Shown: positions 34,362 through 47,024 of the stretch, one piece after another
How positions within the stretch are numbered: the first letter of the stretch is position 1
Layout of the letters: every line of letters starts with the position of its first letter
Made by a program: the position numbers and the translations under genes
DNA from: Enoplolaimus lenunculus
Lineage: Eukaryota > Nematoda > Enoplea > Enoplida > Thoracostomopsidae
Direction of reading: 5' to 3'
Length of the DNA stretch: 64,000 nt
Assembly: GCA_030248215.1 (NCBI GenBank)
Contig: JASANG010001915.1
Span: 62,001 to 126,000 of the forward strand
The notes under the pieces: generated by a model
Databases searched by the model: none
Told to the model about the DNA's origin: nothing
Seen by the model: the letters and a program-made list of their open reading frames with translations, nothing else

Positions 34362-34833
34362 GCTGCAGTTTATCCAATTTGGAAAAAATTTCGCTTATTA
34401 CTTCACTAAATTTCGCTTTGTTACTCATACAAAATCAAAAACGTTAGAAAATTTTTTAAATTTCAAACCAAACCTTTTATTACATTTTATGATTTTACAA
34501 AATACAAGTATAATCACAGCGAAACTATGAAATTTTTAATATATTCTAATTTAGAAAAGGTCCACAAATTTGTTCAATGTATTAATGCCAAGTATTCGAA
34601 TTAGTAAAATATATTCATCCTTCAAAAGTCGTGTGCGTTAATGGTGGGTCATTTAACTAAATACTATTGCGGTAAGAAAACTAAGCCCGATCGTTATTGA
34701 AGTGTTTTTAACAGCATATACTTTTTTGTTTATCATTGTCAACTTTTGCTCACATCGAATTGTGATAGGCTTACTGCGAATGTGGAAAAACAAAGTTGAA
34801 TTTATGAAGAACCATACAAATACACGTTAATTG

Positions 34834-35217
34834 CAGGATGTAAACGGATAGTAAAAATGTTAACGGAAACGGAAACGAATAGTAATCGAAATAACGGAAA
34901 CGGAAACGTAACGGAAAACGGATATTGAAGTATATAAATTTTAAATAGGTTTTATTTTTCTGCCAACACAATTGAGACGGGTAAATGTTCACCGGGTTTT
35001 CTAAAATTTTGAAGAAAAAATAGCGTATGCACCTAAATTTTCAAGAATACGGACAATTGCAGCACATCTGTAAAACGAAAAATTGCGTTAAATTTACGTA
35101 ATTTATATGAACTAATTTTGAACGTAAAAATAAACGAATTTTCAATATTTCTATATCGAAACGGAAACGGATACCGATTTTTACCGGAAACGGAAACGAA
35201 TATCCGGTTACACCTTG
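34834..35217. mobile_element. hAT-like MITE, GGTGTAACCGGATATCCG family, copy 1
   Basis: CAGGATGTAAACGGATAG at the left and TATCCGGTTACACCTTG at the right. GTTAATTG and GTTAATAG flank it (8 bp, one mismatch). Inner runs of ACGGAAACGGAAACG occur near both ends. It is 470 bp downstream of the chitinase stop. Confidence 0.78.
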
Positions 35218-35225
35218 GTTAATAG

Positions 35226-36632
35226 TCATTAATTACTTTCAATTAATGTTTAGGTAAGTAAAAGCAGATAATTTTTTAAACACAAAATACGTAGTCGTTT
35301 TACTGTTTAGGTTCCAAACATTCGAGCGGACTTTAAAAAACTGCTCCAATTAAACGGGATTTCACGGTTGTGAAATTGAAAACCTGAATGCATTCGACTC
35401 AGGAGGATCAAAGAAAATCCCTGTTTTTGATTAACCCAAACCATAAATTCCACTTTGAAGTAGTAGAATTCGAAATTGGGCTGAATTACTGTATGCGTTT
35501 TGTTTCTCAGACAAAGCGTCAAAAACGAATGCCTTGCATTGAAATCAAACTAAATTTGATTTCCAACCGCTGTGCCCTCTGATTTCACATACCAACGTTT
35601 CTGATTCTGTGGTGAACACTACGATGTTAATATACGGTTTTGAAGGTATATGCATCTTTTTTTGATCAAGATAGCATATTTTGAGTTTTTTCTTTTCATT
35701 ATGAATAGGCTTAATTGTTCATACAATTATTGACCACAAACGTACAGGAACTGAAATTTGTTGTTTTTTATATTTTATTTAGTCAAAACAGTCATTTTTT
35801 CAAACACTGACGGGTTTAACACATCAAAAATGACAAGAAACTACTAAAAGTCGGCTGTAAAGGAAAATTTTATTCGAGTCCTATGGGAACGCTATACAGC
35901 ACATTTTTTCTCAACGGCTTGTCAAAATTAAATTTTTTGGTTGACTTTTAACAACGTTAACTTCCTATTTTATAAAAAATGTAAACTTTAACCAAAACAT
36001 AGCCAGGAATCCAGAAGGGGCAGTTTATTTGAACGATGATTTCTGGCGTCACCAACTAAAATGGTTCGTAAAACCGAGGGTAATGGCGCGGTTGGCCCTT
36101 AAACCAGCGGCGGATCCAGAACTTTGTAACAGGGACAAAGCGAGAAATATATGCTGTGTAAAAACTTTGCGAGCGAAACGAGCTAGAAGCTCAGCGCAAT
36201 TTTTGTGACCAAAAGTCTAAATTGTATGGTATGACTTTTACTATTTTATCGTGAAATTTTTACCATGGAGGTTGCGCGCAATGAGTAGTGATAAAAGCCG
36301 CACGAGCGAAGCAAGAAGACAAACGAATGTTCGTTGCACAAAAACAAAAAACTTGCGCGGTAGGGACCTTACCATTTTGTCATGAAAAATTTCTGATAGA
36401 GGTGCTAATTCCCGTATTCCCCCTCGATCCATTCCTGGCTTAAACCACCCTGGCTAATTTCAGTAGTAAGATGATAGAGTACTGCACAATATGCATCGGA
36501 TACAATATTTCTTTAAATTTTCTGATCTAGTTTCGTTCCTACAACTTAATTTTATTAAAATTTATTTTAAATTATTTTTAAGTTGTACTCTTACTATGTA
36601 TTCCTAAACACAACCGGCAAGAGTAAACTTTC
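35226..36632. other. Transposon relics, no supportable gene
   Basis: At about 36110-36435 a relic begins CAGCGGCGGATCCAGAACTT and contains CGGTAGGGACCTTACCATTT near its right end. It is related to the GGCGGATCC elements and to 2402-2664. A palindromic AAATCAAACTAAATTTGATTT stretch lies near 35544. Confidence 0.4.
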
Positions 36633-36840
36633 GGTCCTTGTAAAGATCAGGGACGGAACGTTCCCTTGGGTGGAACGTTTTCCTGTGAGACAGTCGTCAC
36701 ACCTATTTTTTGGTTTAGGCTCAGGCTCAGACTTAGGCTTTAAGCTTAGCTGATTCGTACGCTGAGGCTTAAGCATAGACATAGACTCAGGCTTAGGAAT
36801 GTGCTTATACTACTGTTATGGCCCTGTTCGATACATTGGG
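36633..36840 (+). mobile_element. TTAGGC-bearing hAT-like MITE
   Basis: Left GGTCCTTGTAAAGATCAGGG, right GCCCTGTTCGATACATTGGG. The interior has degenerate GGCTCAGGCTCAGACTTAGG. It carries an extra internal copy of GGAACGTTTTCC near its left end. Confidence 0.75.
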
Positions 36841-36879
36841 TAAATTTTTTAATCAGTTTTTAAACATCGTTGTGTTTAA

Positions 36880-37050
36880 GGCCTATGCATAGAACTGGGC
36901 CGGAACGTTTTCCTGCAGGCTGTAATAGTGTCAAGATAAGCTTTAGACTAACTTTTTTGCTAGGCTTAAGCTTAGGCTTAGGCTTAGGAATAGGCTCATC
37001 CTTACGCTTAGGCTTATACCACTGTTCCGGCCCTATTCTATACATTGGCC
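36880..37050 (+). mobile_element. TTAGGC-bearing hAT-like MITE
   Basis: Left GGCCTATGCATAGAACTGGG, right GGCCCTATTCTATACATTGGCC. The interior has AAGCTTAGGCTTAGGCTTAG. It lies 40 bp from the previous copy in the same orientation. Confidence 0.85.
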
Positions 37051-37673
37051 GAGTACTATAACCATACTAGAATCAGTTTTCTTAACAGCGGAAACAAATG
37101 GAAAACGGTCATCTGCATTTTACTAAATAGTTTTATAATTTCGCACAAATTTAAATATTAAGAATTTTGAATTAACTGTTTTGCAGCGTTTCTTTCAGCG
37201 AACTCGCGTTCGTTACGACAGCATTCCAAATAGTAGAATTGGTTAAAAAAACGCTCTAGAATCACAGACTCTTAAACGTTACCGGTTTGCATTTGGCCGT
37301 CTAAAAATCTATCCTCACGTGTTGGTAGTTGTTTGCGTTATTCATTGTTTTAACAAACATGGTTTTTTGAAAAAGGAGGGAGTCATTGTTTAAAAAGCAT
37401 CGAAGTGATACCCCTTCTTTGTATTCAAACTCGGAAGTTGTTGCCGATGTTTAGAGAATTATAAAGGAGTATAGGTATACTACAGGAGTATCGTGTTTGA
37501 TCTCAAGAAGATGTCAGTTGTATTAAGATTTTGCACTAAACAGAAGGATTCCAAGTTAAAATCCTATCTTATGCAACACCATCCAAATTAAACTTTGTAT
37601 TATAAAAACTACAGTGTGATTAATGTTCATTTTCAAATGAGACAATACTTGTAAGATTTGAAAAAGTCACTGT

Positions 37674-38175
37674 TGAGCCCTATTCACACGTGCAAGTTTG
37701 TGCAGCAAAAACTTGCACTTGCAACTTGCATGTCCAAGTTTGGTCACAAAGCAGATTTGAAGTTCTCGCAGCTGCAAATTATTCATTAGAATTCATGTGA
37801 TAGAATTTAATTCGCACGTGTGAACGCCGTCGCAAATAGCTTGAATTTCTTGCATTTTCATTGGCCAATCAGAAGATATGTTGCTGAGCGCCTTTTGAAT
37901 TAATTCAGACTTAATGAAATTATTCAAGAAGTGTGATATAATTCAAATAACTAACTTGCTTGATATTTCGCAGCCGACGGCGAAAGTAATGGGATTAGTT
38001 TTAAATGTTTAAGCATTAAATAAAGATTGCATCGCGATGAAAACTTTTTCAAGTCAAGAAATTTCGAGTATAGCCTTCTTTGCGCATGAATTTTTCTTAC
38101 AACTGAAACTAGAATTTCGTGCAAGTTGCAGCTGCAAGTTCGCGGAGCAAAAACTTGCACGTGTAAATAGGGCTT
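37674..38175. mobile_element. MITE with long GCAAGTTGCAGCTGCAAG inverted arms
   Basis: Left arm GAGCCCTATTCACACGTGCA with AGCAAAAACTTGCACTTGC; the right arm is its inverted copy ending AATAGGGCTT. Arms are about 60 bp. A partial relative lies at 39655-39885 (TTTGCAGCTGCAATTTCTC ... ACGTGTACATTGGGCTT). Confidence 0.75.
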
Positions 38176-39243
38176 AAATTGTCATAGTTCTAAAACAGTT
38201 ACTTCAAATACAAATTGAAAAATAACGAATGACGGTAACCGGGATGTAAATTTGTTGATTTAAACAAACGTATTTAAAGTGTTTAAAATAAGATTCGCCT
38301 GTTAAACACAGGAAGTATTGGTGGATTTTTATCGGTTGGATATAGTATTGTTGATTTCTAAACCACCCAGAGGACGTTTTCAGGTTAATAAATGGTGATT
38401 GGCGCATTGTTATCACATCATTTTATTAGTTAATAATTTGATTTTAGATTTGTTTGTGTAATTTGTTCATCCGTAGCACATACAGCGAAAAGAAATTTGG
38501 TTCAATTCCACCTGAGGTCGATTGCATTCTTCCCCCATCCAGCATTTGAACAATGGACTGATTTATTTTTTTTGCATATTTGAGCTTCTCGTATTCCATG
38601 ATCATTCCAAACCGAAATTTATAAATTACTAAAATTCAACTTTTTGAAGTCTAAATGTTACCACTGGAACCGAAAAAACATTGGCCAAAAGAACTTTAGA
38701 ACTTAAAAAACCCAAATTTTTTAATATTTTGGTCAAGCGTCATCAAACATTAATATTATTTTGATGTCGAGGTTGTTGCAGAACACCTCACCTCAGTGCG
38801 TTTATCCTGGTTTCAGAAGTCTCTAAAACGTGTACAACTTAATGGCACCAATTTCAGACAAGCAACCTAATAAAACAAAGCATCTCATTTTTTTGCTTGA
38901 ACCGTTTAATATATGGCACTTTTATTTTTTTGCTACTTTTTTAAGAAATGTAGGCCATGTCAGCAAGTAAAATAGCAGCGAGGCAGCGATATGTTCGAAT
39001 TAGCCGTCAACTACTTAACCACGCGCGGATCGAGGATTTCCAAAATGATGTGGCTTTGTTGACAAACAAGGAAAAGTTGTTATAGTGATTTTAAAAATAT
39101 TTTTTCGTTTTTCAGCCTGTTGTAAAACCATTAAATCGAGTTCGTTAGCAAAGTAAGCGAGAAGCGTAACAAATGTTTTAGAATTTAAACCCATTAGAGT
39201 TTTTGGGAAAGTTGGTTCTTTTAAAAAGGGGCTGGATATATAT

Positions 39244-39629
39244 CAGAGTGCAACCGAAATTCCGGGTTTGGTTCCGGTTCCAGTATTTTTTGACCTTCCG
39301 GTTACGGTACTAAAATATTAACCGAGATTAAAAACTCCGGTATTCAATTTTGGTCCGTGGAAATTAAGATATTTCAGTATATAAACATTAAAAATCGCGG
39401 AAAATAAACCATCAAAGGTATACTGCGTTTCCGTAGATTGTGAAAATCAAAAATACAGCAGACAAAGTAAATACCTATCTCCAACTACGGTTATTTTACT
39501 AATAATATTGCAAAAAAAGAAAATTAAAATGAATTTTTCGGCGGCATGTATTTTTAATTTTTTGGTTCCGGTGTTTTTTTTCAAATTCCGGTTCTGGTTC
39601 CGGTAAATTGTAATTCCGGTTGCACCATG
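39244..39629. mobile_element. hAT-like MITE with GTGCAACCGGAATTCCGG ends
   Basis: Left CAGAGTGCAACCGAAATTCC, right TAATTCCGGTTGCACCATG. ATATAT-like flanks may be the target duplication. A left end of the same family lies at 45089 (CAGGGTGCAACCGGAATTG). Confidence 0.65.
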
Positions 39630-39885
39630 ATATACTTATATGATTAATATATACAGATTGCAAATTTATGCAGTAAGAAATTGTAGCTGGAACTTCAAGC
39701 TTCGAGCTTTTCGAAAACCTGTCCACACAATTAGTGGCTGCAATTTGCAGCTGCAATTTCTCAATGCAAAAACGCAAAAACTTGCACGTGCTAGTTGCAG
39801 CTAAGAATTTTAGAATATTGCACATGCTATTTGCAGCTGCAAGATCTCGCGACGAAAACTTCGACGTGTACATTGGGCTTTACTC

Positions 39886-41251
39886 ACGGAATTCAAGACT
39901 TCTGTGAGATGGGATAAATAAATTCGTTTCATGTCGCATCGTATATCTTTAAAACACTCACAATAAAAGTTATTTAATTTGTTACAAATTTTCAGTATCT
40001 TAGCCATCTACAAAAACATAATTAAGTACCGATGTCATTTCTGAGAAGGATCATTCATCAGCTAAACCCTGCACCAAATACCAGCGTATTTAGCGCATGT
40101 AGTATTAATCGGTTTGGTGGTTTATTATTTCAACAAATGCCTCTAGCGTAGCTTAAGTATTATTTTCTTCGAATTTTGTGTTCTGATACATGCCCGCAAA
40201 TGAGAAGATGAGTGTTAGTAGAGGGGTGGGAGAATTTACCAAAGAGCAATAAACGAATTTCCTAATACGGAGCTTGTTTACTGCTGTTGACAAACTGTTC
40301 GGCCAATAGTGACGAAGATGTCCACAGAAAAGGTGACGTCCCGCCCCTCTGCCTCTATAGTAACGCTCTGTCTTAAGAAGTTGTGGACGCTATTTGAAAT
40401 AATAAAGTTTTGTCTGATCTTGAATAGTTGAAACACACTTTAATATTAAAATATAACCGATTTGTTTTTGAAATATTAACAATTATACCGTTGATTTGAA
40501 ATTGTGCATACAGACAGATAATACAACCTGAGCCGGATTTTAGAACGCGCTTTGTCAAACGAAGGGTTTCAGATTGACAAAATTGTCTTTTATCATCATT
40601 CAAAATACGCTGAATCGCAGTTTTGTGAGTCAATAAGAAAATAACATTTTGACCATGAAAAGTTTTAGAAATTTACTTTTAAGCAGCTTTAGATCTACTG
40701 TGTTCGCGAGTTGACGATATATTTTACAGAGATTTATTTGGGTTCGAAATATTGTGTATAAATACTGTCTGATAGATTGAGTAGTCAATATGCATTAAGC
40801 CAAAGTCGGCATTATCAAACGAGCAAGGTACTGATTAACTTTCACGGATTAATCAAAGGTGCAAAGGTAAACTGAAAAGCACAAATAATTCTGATTACTT
40901 TTAAATTAACACTTTGACGCTGAATAACAAAAGTCTTGCTTTATCCAGAGCGATGGTAAAGAGTGCAATAAATTTACTCGCTTTTTGAATCAGCTCCTAA
41001 GCTCGACAGCTAAGCTGGCACATTTAAGGAGTATGACCTCTCTGTGCTGCATTCACATGAGCATACATGGCTTAAGCCTGGATATTGCTGGACTCGCTCC
41101 GTTGATTTCTATCATTGGTGTCAAAAAAGGTTCAAGCCAAGGTAGAGTTTAACGTGACCCACGAGTAGCCGTGCGTGCCCACGAGTAACCCCTGAACGAG
41201 TTAAAAATTGCGACATGGGTACGCCCACGAATAAAAAACTTCAAAGTACGG
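39886..41251. other. No supportable gene
   Basis: A GC-rich relic at about 40208-40365 (TAGAGGGGTGGGAG ... CCGCCCCTCTGCCTCTA) looks like a decayed transposon. The rest is AT-rich without convincing exons. Confidence 0.35.
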
Positions 41252-41605
41252 CAACGGTGTAACCGGATATCCGTTTCCGTTTCCATTTCCGTAATAGAAA
41301 TAACGAAAATTCACTTAATTTTATCTTTGAAATTTGTTACAAATATCGTATATATCTAGCAATGTTTCATTGCAGATATACTTCAATTATTTGAATTGAA
41401 ATGTTTCAAAATTCGTCTAAATACTTAAAAAATTTCGATACATCCGCTACTTTTTGCTTAAGTCTTGGAAAGCCCGGTGAATATTTGCGCACCTCTTGTT
41501 GTTGGCAGAGCAAAATAAAGCATCTTTGATTCTTTGAAGCTATTACACTTCAATATCCGTTTTCCGCTTTCGTTTCCGTTATTTACTATCCGCTTATACA
41601 CCCTG
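41252..41605. mobile_element. hAT-like MITE, GGTGTAACCGGATATCCG family, copy 2
   Basis: CGGTGTAACCGGATATCCG at the left and TATCCGCTTATACACCCTG at the right, with CCGTTTCCGTTTCC runs. It matches 34834-35217 in inverted orientation. No clear target duplication remains. Confidence 0.7.
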
Positions 41606-44600
41606 ATGTCCGGCTAAAAATCTGTTAATGTTTTACCCATTTAAAGTTTGGATAACAAAATGATATCAAACAACAAACAAATGGTGATTTTGAAACAAAG
41701 TTGCATTTTACATCTCTTTTCCCCGGTTTTTAAGTAAGATATTTATTGCTAAGTTGAAATCATCTAATTAGCCGAAAAAGTTTTCAATACCTGCAAGTCC
41801 TAAATCACAATTTTGTAAAAATTACACAAATCATAAAAATAAGGGTGGGTAAAGATAGGTCGTTGGTTTGCGCGTGTATACCCACAGGTGACAGAACAAT
41901 AATTTCTTCGAGTAAAGCTCAGGGTGAGTGCAGAACCCTTTTTATCCGCTTACATCTGAACATTCGATGATACGAGAGGATGTTTTTTACGTTACGTTTA
42001 GTTATCCGGTCACACTCTACAACATGGGCACCACCAGTATAATGTCTTGAAGTGTGCAAGCTAGGTCCTGCGTAGAAAGTTTAAATAAAAAAATTAGCCA
42101 GAGAAAATGTACTTTTTTACTCTGCATTGACATCTAAAATATTGGTTAGACAAACCATGGACGGAGTAGTCGGATACTGTTGGCCATAACTGCCACCAGC
42201 CTCTTGGCTAAATAAATATTCATAATTCATAATTGTCGTATATAAAAAAATTTGAGAAACACACGAAAGATAATGGTAATCAACTCCATTCGTCTGTTCT
42301 TTGGATACTTTTTCAAGACGAGACGCTAGCACCAAATCAGGCTGATTTCGGACATAAAATTTGAACCAGCAACATAGGCGTAGGACAGCGCACTACACTG
42401 TAAACGCCTACCGATGCTTAAAGAGAAAAGTGTTTTTTTATATTTCATTTGTTTTAATGACGCTAACTGCAAGCCAAAGTGTTTATAAAATTTGAACAAT
42501 TGTTGCTGGCGGAATAAGTTTCCGTTGAGTCTCACAATAAAACAAAACTCATCCATTAAAGCTTACAACATTTTAAGTATGTTCGATGACTTAGCTAGCC
42601 TTTCAATTCCAAATGGGGCGTAACTTGAGTTGAAACACATTTTTCACCGAGTGTAGCGAGCGATAAAAGATTTTTGTCACAATCAATGAACCAAAATAAT
42701 ACTTAAGCTTGTAAAATATCAAATTTTTTTCATTGTCTACGATTGGTGGGCAATATATGCCCAGTTTACCTCATTGCGTCCACTCTTGATTCATTTATAT
42801 ATTCCAGAAACTTATTAAAGCTCATACGCTGCTGACATTTTGAGTTGCTTGCTTTCTATAAAAACTGGTACGATTTTTAATGGTTTAAAGTTTAGGTTAA
42901 CTTACATTTTATAGCTTAACGTCAACTTTCGGGGTCTTGGCCACAAATGGTGGTTATTTTGTTCAACTACCAGTTGTAATTTTTTGTTTTGAATAATGTC
43001 TCGCGTTGACAACAAAAGCCAATTCGACATTCGTGCGTAGTAGCAAAGAAACCTGTAATTTACTCGCTTGAAATTCGCAGTCAATTTTACGACCGCAATA
43101 AAATGGTTTTAGTCAGATAAGGTCTCTCCGAGCAGTCGGCACTTTCAGTTTAATGCATATTTTAGCTGTAGTGAAAAGCAATTTTAGGACGCTGCCTTCT
43201 AATTTTCCAATTTCCGTAAAAATACGGTATTTCTCTATTGACGATAGCAGCGATCAATGTGTTGTGAAAAGTTTTTGAGTTTTAATTGCCAATTTGGGGG
43301 CGTGTAGTAAGATTCCGTGAACAGGAAAACGCATATTAAACCGCTTATGTTTTTTCTCAATGTAAGTACAAACCGTATCGAACCAGACAGTGGGTGGACG
43401 TTCCATCGAAATGTCTGTGTGGGAGCTGACACAGAGGCGGATGGCGATTTCTGAGCAGGAGAGCTGCGGTTAGCTGAGCCACCCCCAGACAGTTTAGAGT
43501 GGCCCCAGACCCTCCTGGAAAAACAGTTTAAGCTAAAGTCGCAAAATGTTGAACTTTAGACCCGAGTCCATATTGAAAACCAAAACTTGGCGCCGATCGC
43601 GAATATTCTTTTAACATCTTGTGTCAAAGGAGCTGAGCGGCTCATACTTTAGGTAAAGCCTAATACAATATATACATGCACGAACCGATTGAAACGACAT
43701 GCTAAGCGATTTAATCCTTTTTCTCACCGCCCTCGAGCCTGGCCAGGGACGTAGTTAGCATTTCGTTTCAAGGTATAACATAAAAACTAAATGGTCAAGT
43801 GTTAGCCAGTGAACGTAGCTCGGGACTAATATCTTAGTGACATTTAACAGCCATGCGATTATTCTAAGTACCGTCACGTCTTGAAGTCATTAAAAATTGC
43901 GAGCGAAGATAGCGAGAAGCCAGACGCATTTCAAAACAACGGCGGTTTTTATTTTAGTTGATTAGGAGGATGGGAACGTAATAAATGGGAAGTATGGGAG
44001 GCGGCTGCTCTGGCCCTACCCATGAATACATTTTCTTATTGCAAAATGCATTTTCCAGCAACACCGCCAGCTGCTCATTTAATGATATCTAAAAGGGATC
44101 AAGCCAAGTTTTTTCCTCTTCAACTAAGGACGAAACGTTTGACTTGATACCGTTTAGAAAAACTTTCGTTGATATAAACAGGGTAAATTTAGTCTTATTT
44201 TATAGATTTTTGCCTTTTGGCCAACGAATGGCAAGTTATCTGCAAACTACGTCGTTAGCTATTCATCGCAAAGGTTTCTATGGCAAATTAGCCGTTAAAA
44301 GCAAAACCAAGTCTTTGGAATGATATTTAGAACCACGGCTATATAGTTAGTCTTTTTAAAATATGTGCCCTGATCTGAGATCGTTAGCTCTCGAATGGTT
44401 CATCTTAACAACGAGCGATCCTGCCAATATGGATTGTTCAAATAAACTTCCGCCAAGCAAAACTTTTAACATATAACCGGAGAAATGCCGCTTGAAAAAC
44501 ACATTGGTTCAGACTGTTGTGTAAGTAACTGTAAATTTTTAACTAGCGAACACCAGAAACCAAATTCTCAAATACGAGTAGGATATACGACCAGTTAGTG

Positions 44601-46225
44601 AAATGTGTTCAGTTATAATATCACCTACGAAACTTGGAATTCAATACGTTTTTATTGAGCTTTGAATTTTAAGTTGGAAAAATTTCTACCAGATCAAGTT
44701 TCAGTTGTTCCCACAATGTAACGTTCGTTCAATAGCTGCTAATTAAGAATACCGTGTTGTTGTAATTTTGTATATCAAAAACTGTTATTAGCCTACCTCG
44801 CATTGTAGCATTGTTTAAGGGTCCGAGCATATTAAACAATCCCACTTATGTGTTGAGGGATGAAAATTAATTTTCATTTATATTTCAAACAACTTCGCTG
44901 CAATCTTTTTTCCAATTTTGCCCCATTAATAGCTCCCCGTCGCTGGATTAAATACTTTGCGACATAAAAATTATTTCGTTCAATCTAAGACTGTCCGGTA
45001 AAACTATGATTATTTGGAGAATAGCATTCAATTTCAATTGCTGTTTGTTTCGGTATTTCGTAAATAGCTTGCTAGTTTTAGGTAATGGCCAGGGTGCAAC
45101 CGGAATTGTAAAATACAGGAACCGAAAAGTTAATAAATACCGGAACTGGAAAACAAAAATTACTTGTCGCAGATAAATTCATTTTTAAAGCTAATTTATC
45201 GCTTTCATGGGAAAATAGTTTATTATCTATTAGCGATAAGGAGTAAAAAAATTTTTACATAATTTTTGAGTTTTGTAAATCCTCAGTTTCAACAGAAGCC
45301 AAAATTCGCCTTCAATGTATTTTAGTAAATTTCAGAAAACCTTTTTCTTTTGGTTAATTCAATAACGCCAGATGCTCTAAAAGCCTCTAATCTTTAGCTG
45401 TACACGAATTTTTTTCTATTAAAGTAAACATTAGATTTATTTTTATCACTAGCATGACCTTGCCAAACTTCACCAGGGCCTTTCCGAACAACACTAATGA
45501 CACAGGAACCTCCGTAAACCACTAAGGAAGTTGATAGCCCTAGTGTCAGTCTTATCGGCCCCCAAACACATCAATTGGTGTCCCTGTGCTCAGAAGGAAC
45601 CCAAAATTAAAACTTTACAAAGTGATTAAATACCAAAAATACGTACGTACGCCTTCTCGCTGGCTTCGCTCGCAAGGTATCATTGGTTAAACGGGCCGAG
45701 GTGAGGTTTCCCTTGAAACAAGTTTCTATATGATTTAATCCAAAAAAGTCCGGCTTTTCCCATTTCTCTACGGGCCAATCTGTACCCTATACAAGGAAAT
45801 CGAAATAGCACATATCATTCGTATAGGCTATGATTACACTGCCTGAGTTAAATTGCAACCTAATTAAAAACGGTTGTTTGGTCCATTTTCCGGCACTTCT
45901 AAATAATTGGTGTTCGCGTATTATTTAAAATAGATTTCTTTGACGTGGCTTATAATTATAGTTTGCTTTTGTATTGGCTTTAAACCAAAAAATGAATCGT
46001 ATAACTATATATTATTTTAAAATGCTGGCGATTAAATTTATTTATATGCGTTCTTTTAAAACTTAAACATTCTAATGCAGCTTTCTAGGTGGTTGAACAA
46101 GCTTTGAGTTCACATTTACGTAAGGCATAACCGAAGTCTTCGGAATATTTGAATGAATAGTTGACAGGGGAGTAGCCAATATTTCAGTTCAAAAGGGCAT
46201 ATCATCATGTAAAACAAATGCTTTT
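41606..46225. other. Long stretch without a supportable gene
   Basis: Holds several GC-rich transposon relics: about 43390-43520 with CACCCCCAGACAG, 43735-44025 with GGCCAGGGACGTAGTTAGC and CTCTGGCCCTACCC, and 45470-45720 with CTCGCTGGCTTCGCTCGC. A possible first exon at about 44485 (MPLEKHIGSDCC before GTAAGT) has no partner. On the - strand 42117-42225 is open in several frames between a weak acceptor and a stop, too ambiguous to call. Confidence 0.35.
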
Positions 46226-46521
46226 GACCTCTCAGGAGTTTTCCATAAAAGTTTTAACCTCTAGAACCCAAGAGGTTATTCCATAACCTAAAAGTTTTTG
46301 ACCTCTAAAAACCAGGAGGTTATTCCATAACCTAAATTTTTGGACCTCTGGAATGCAGAAGGTTACACCATAACCTAAAAGTTTTTGATTTTTGGAACCT
46401 AGGAAGTTAATCCATAACCTAAAATTTTTTGACCTCTAGAGCCCAGGAGGCGGTTATTCTATAACCTAATAGTTTTTCACCTATAGAATCCACGAGGATA
46501 TTCCATAACCTAAAATTTTTA
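46226..46521. repeat. Minisatellite of about 50-bp hairpin units, six copies
   Basis: Units have the form TTTTTGACCTCTAGAACCCA then GGAGGTTATTCCATAACCTA. Each holds two small palindromes, ACCTC/GAGGT and GGTTATNCCATAACC, so each unit can form a hairpin. Confidence 0.8.
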
Positions 46522-46609
46522 TCTCCAACAAATTCTACGTTAAGAGAAATTTTTACAACAAATTCTAGTTTTAAAGATACTAAAGTAGCAATTTTTAATA
46601 AGCCTTTCT

Positions 46610-46890
46610 CGCATGAATATTTTCAATTTCATATGAGATGTAATTTCAAGGTAAGATTTGATCCCCACTCTCACGGATGGGAGGCGTTTACAATGACCAC
46701 TGAGCTATAGGAGCTTGACGCTCGAGCCCGAGTAGGCTCTCACGTCTTGTAGAGTTTTTGCACTGCGCATATAGGTATGTTATAAATGTTAAACACTGCT
46801 CACAGTGTGTGTATTCCTCGTACATTATTGTTTTAGTTGTTCATAGTATACTCTATGAGTAAAAGGGTTAAACAGATTTTCACAGTTTTC
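46610..46890 (-). repeat. SINE-like family with tRNA-Gly-like module, copy D
   Basis: On the - strand: ATAGAGTATACTATGAACAA, GTGTTTAACATTTATAACAT, AGACGTGAGAGCC, then the tRNA-like part GCTCCTATAGCTCAGTGGT, CGCCTCCCAT and GGGGATCAAATC, then the AATATTCATGCGAGAAAG tail. It is the most complete copy for block order. Confidence 0.65.
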
Positions 46891-47024
46891 TCTTGAAACC
46901 TGCTTGACATTATTTTTGCCAACAATTTATAGTTTTGAGGCTTATGTAATAAAAGATATAAACCGTGTTTAGGGTTAATTTAGGTAACCTTGTCAATTTA
47001 AGATTTAATAAAAATAATTGAAAT

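Noticed and set aside
40994-41150. Small ORF MTSLCCIHMSIHGLSLDIAG
   Set aside because: No splice sites or signal peptide; adjacent to a transposon end and not distinguishable from chance.
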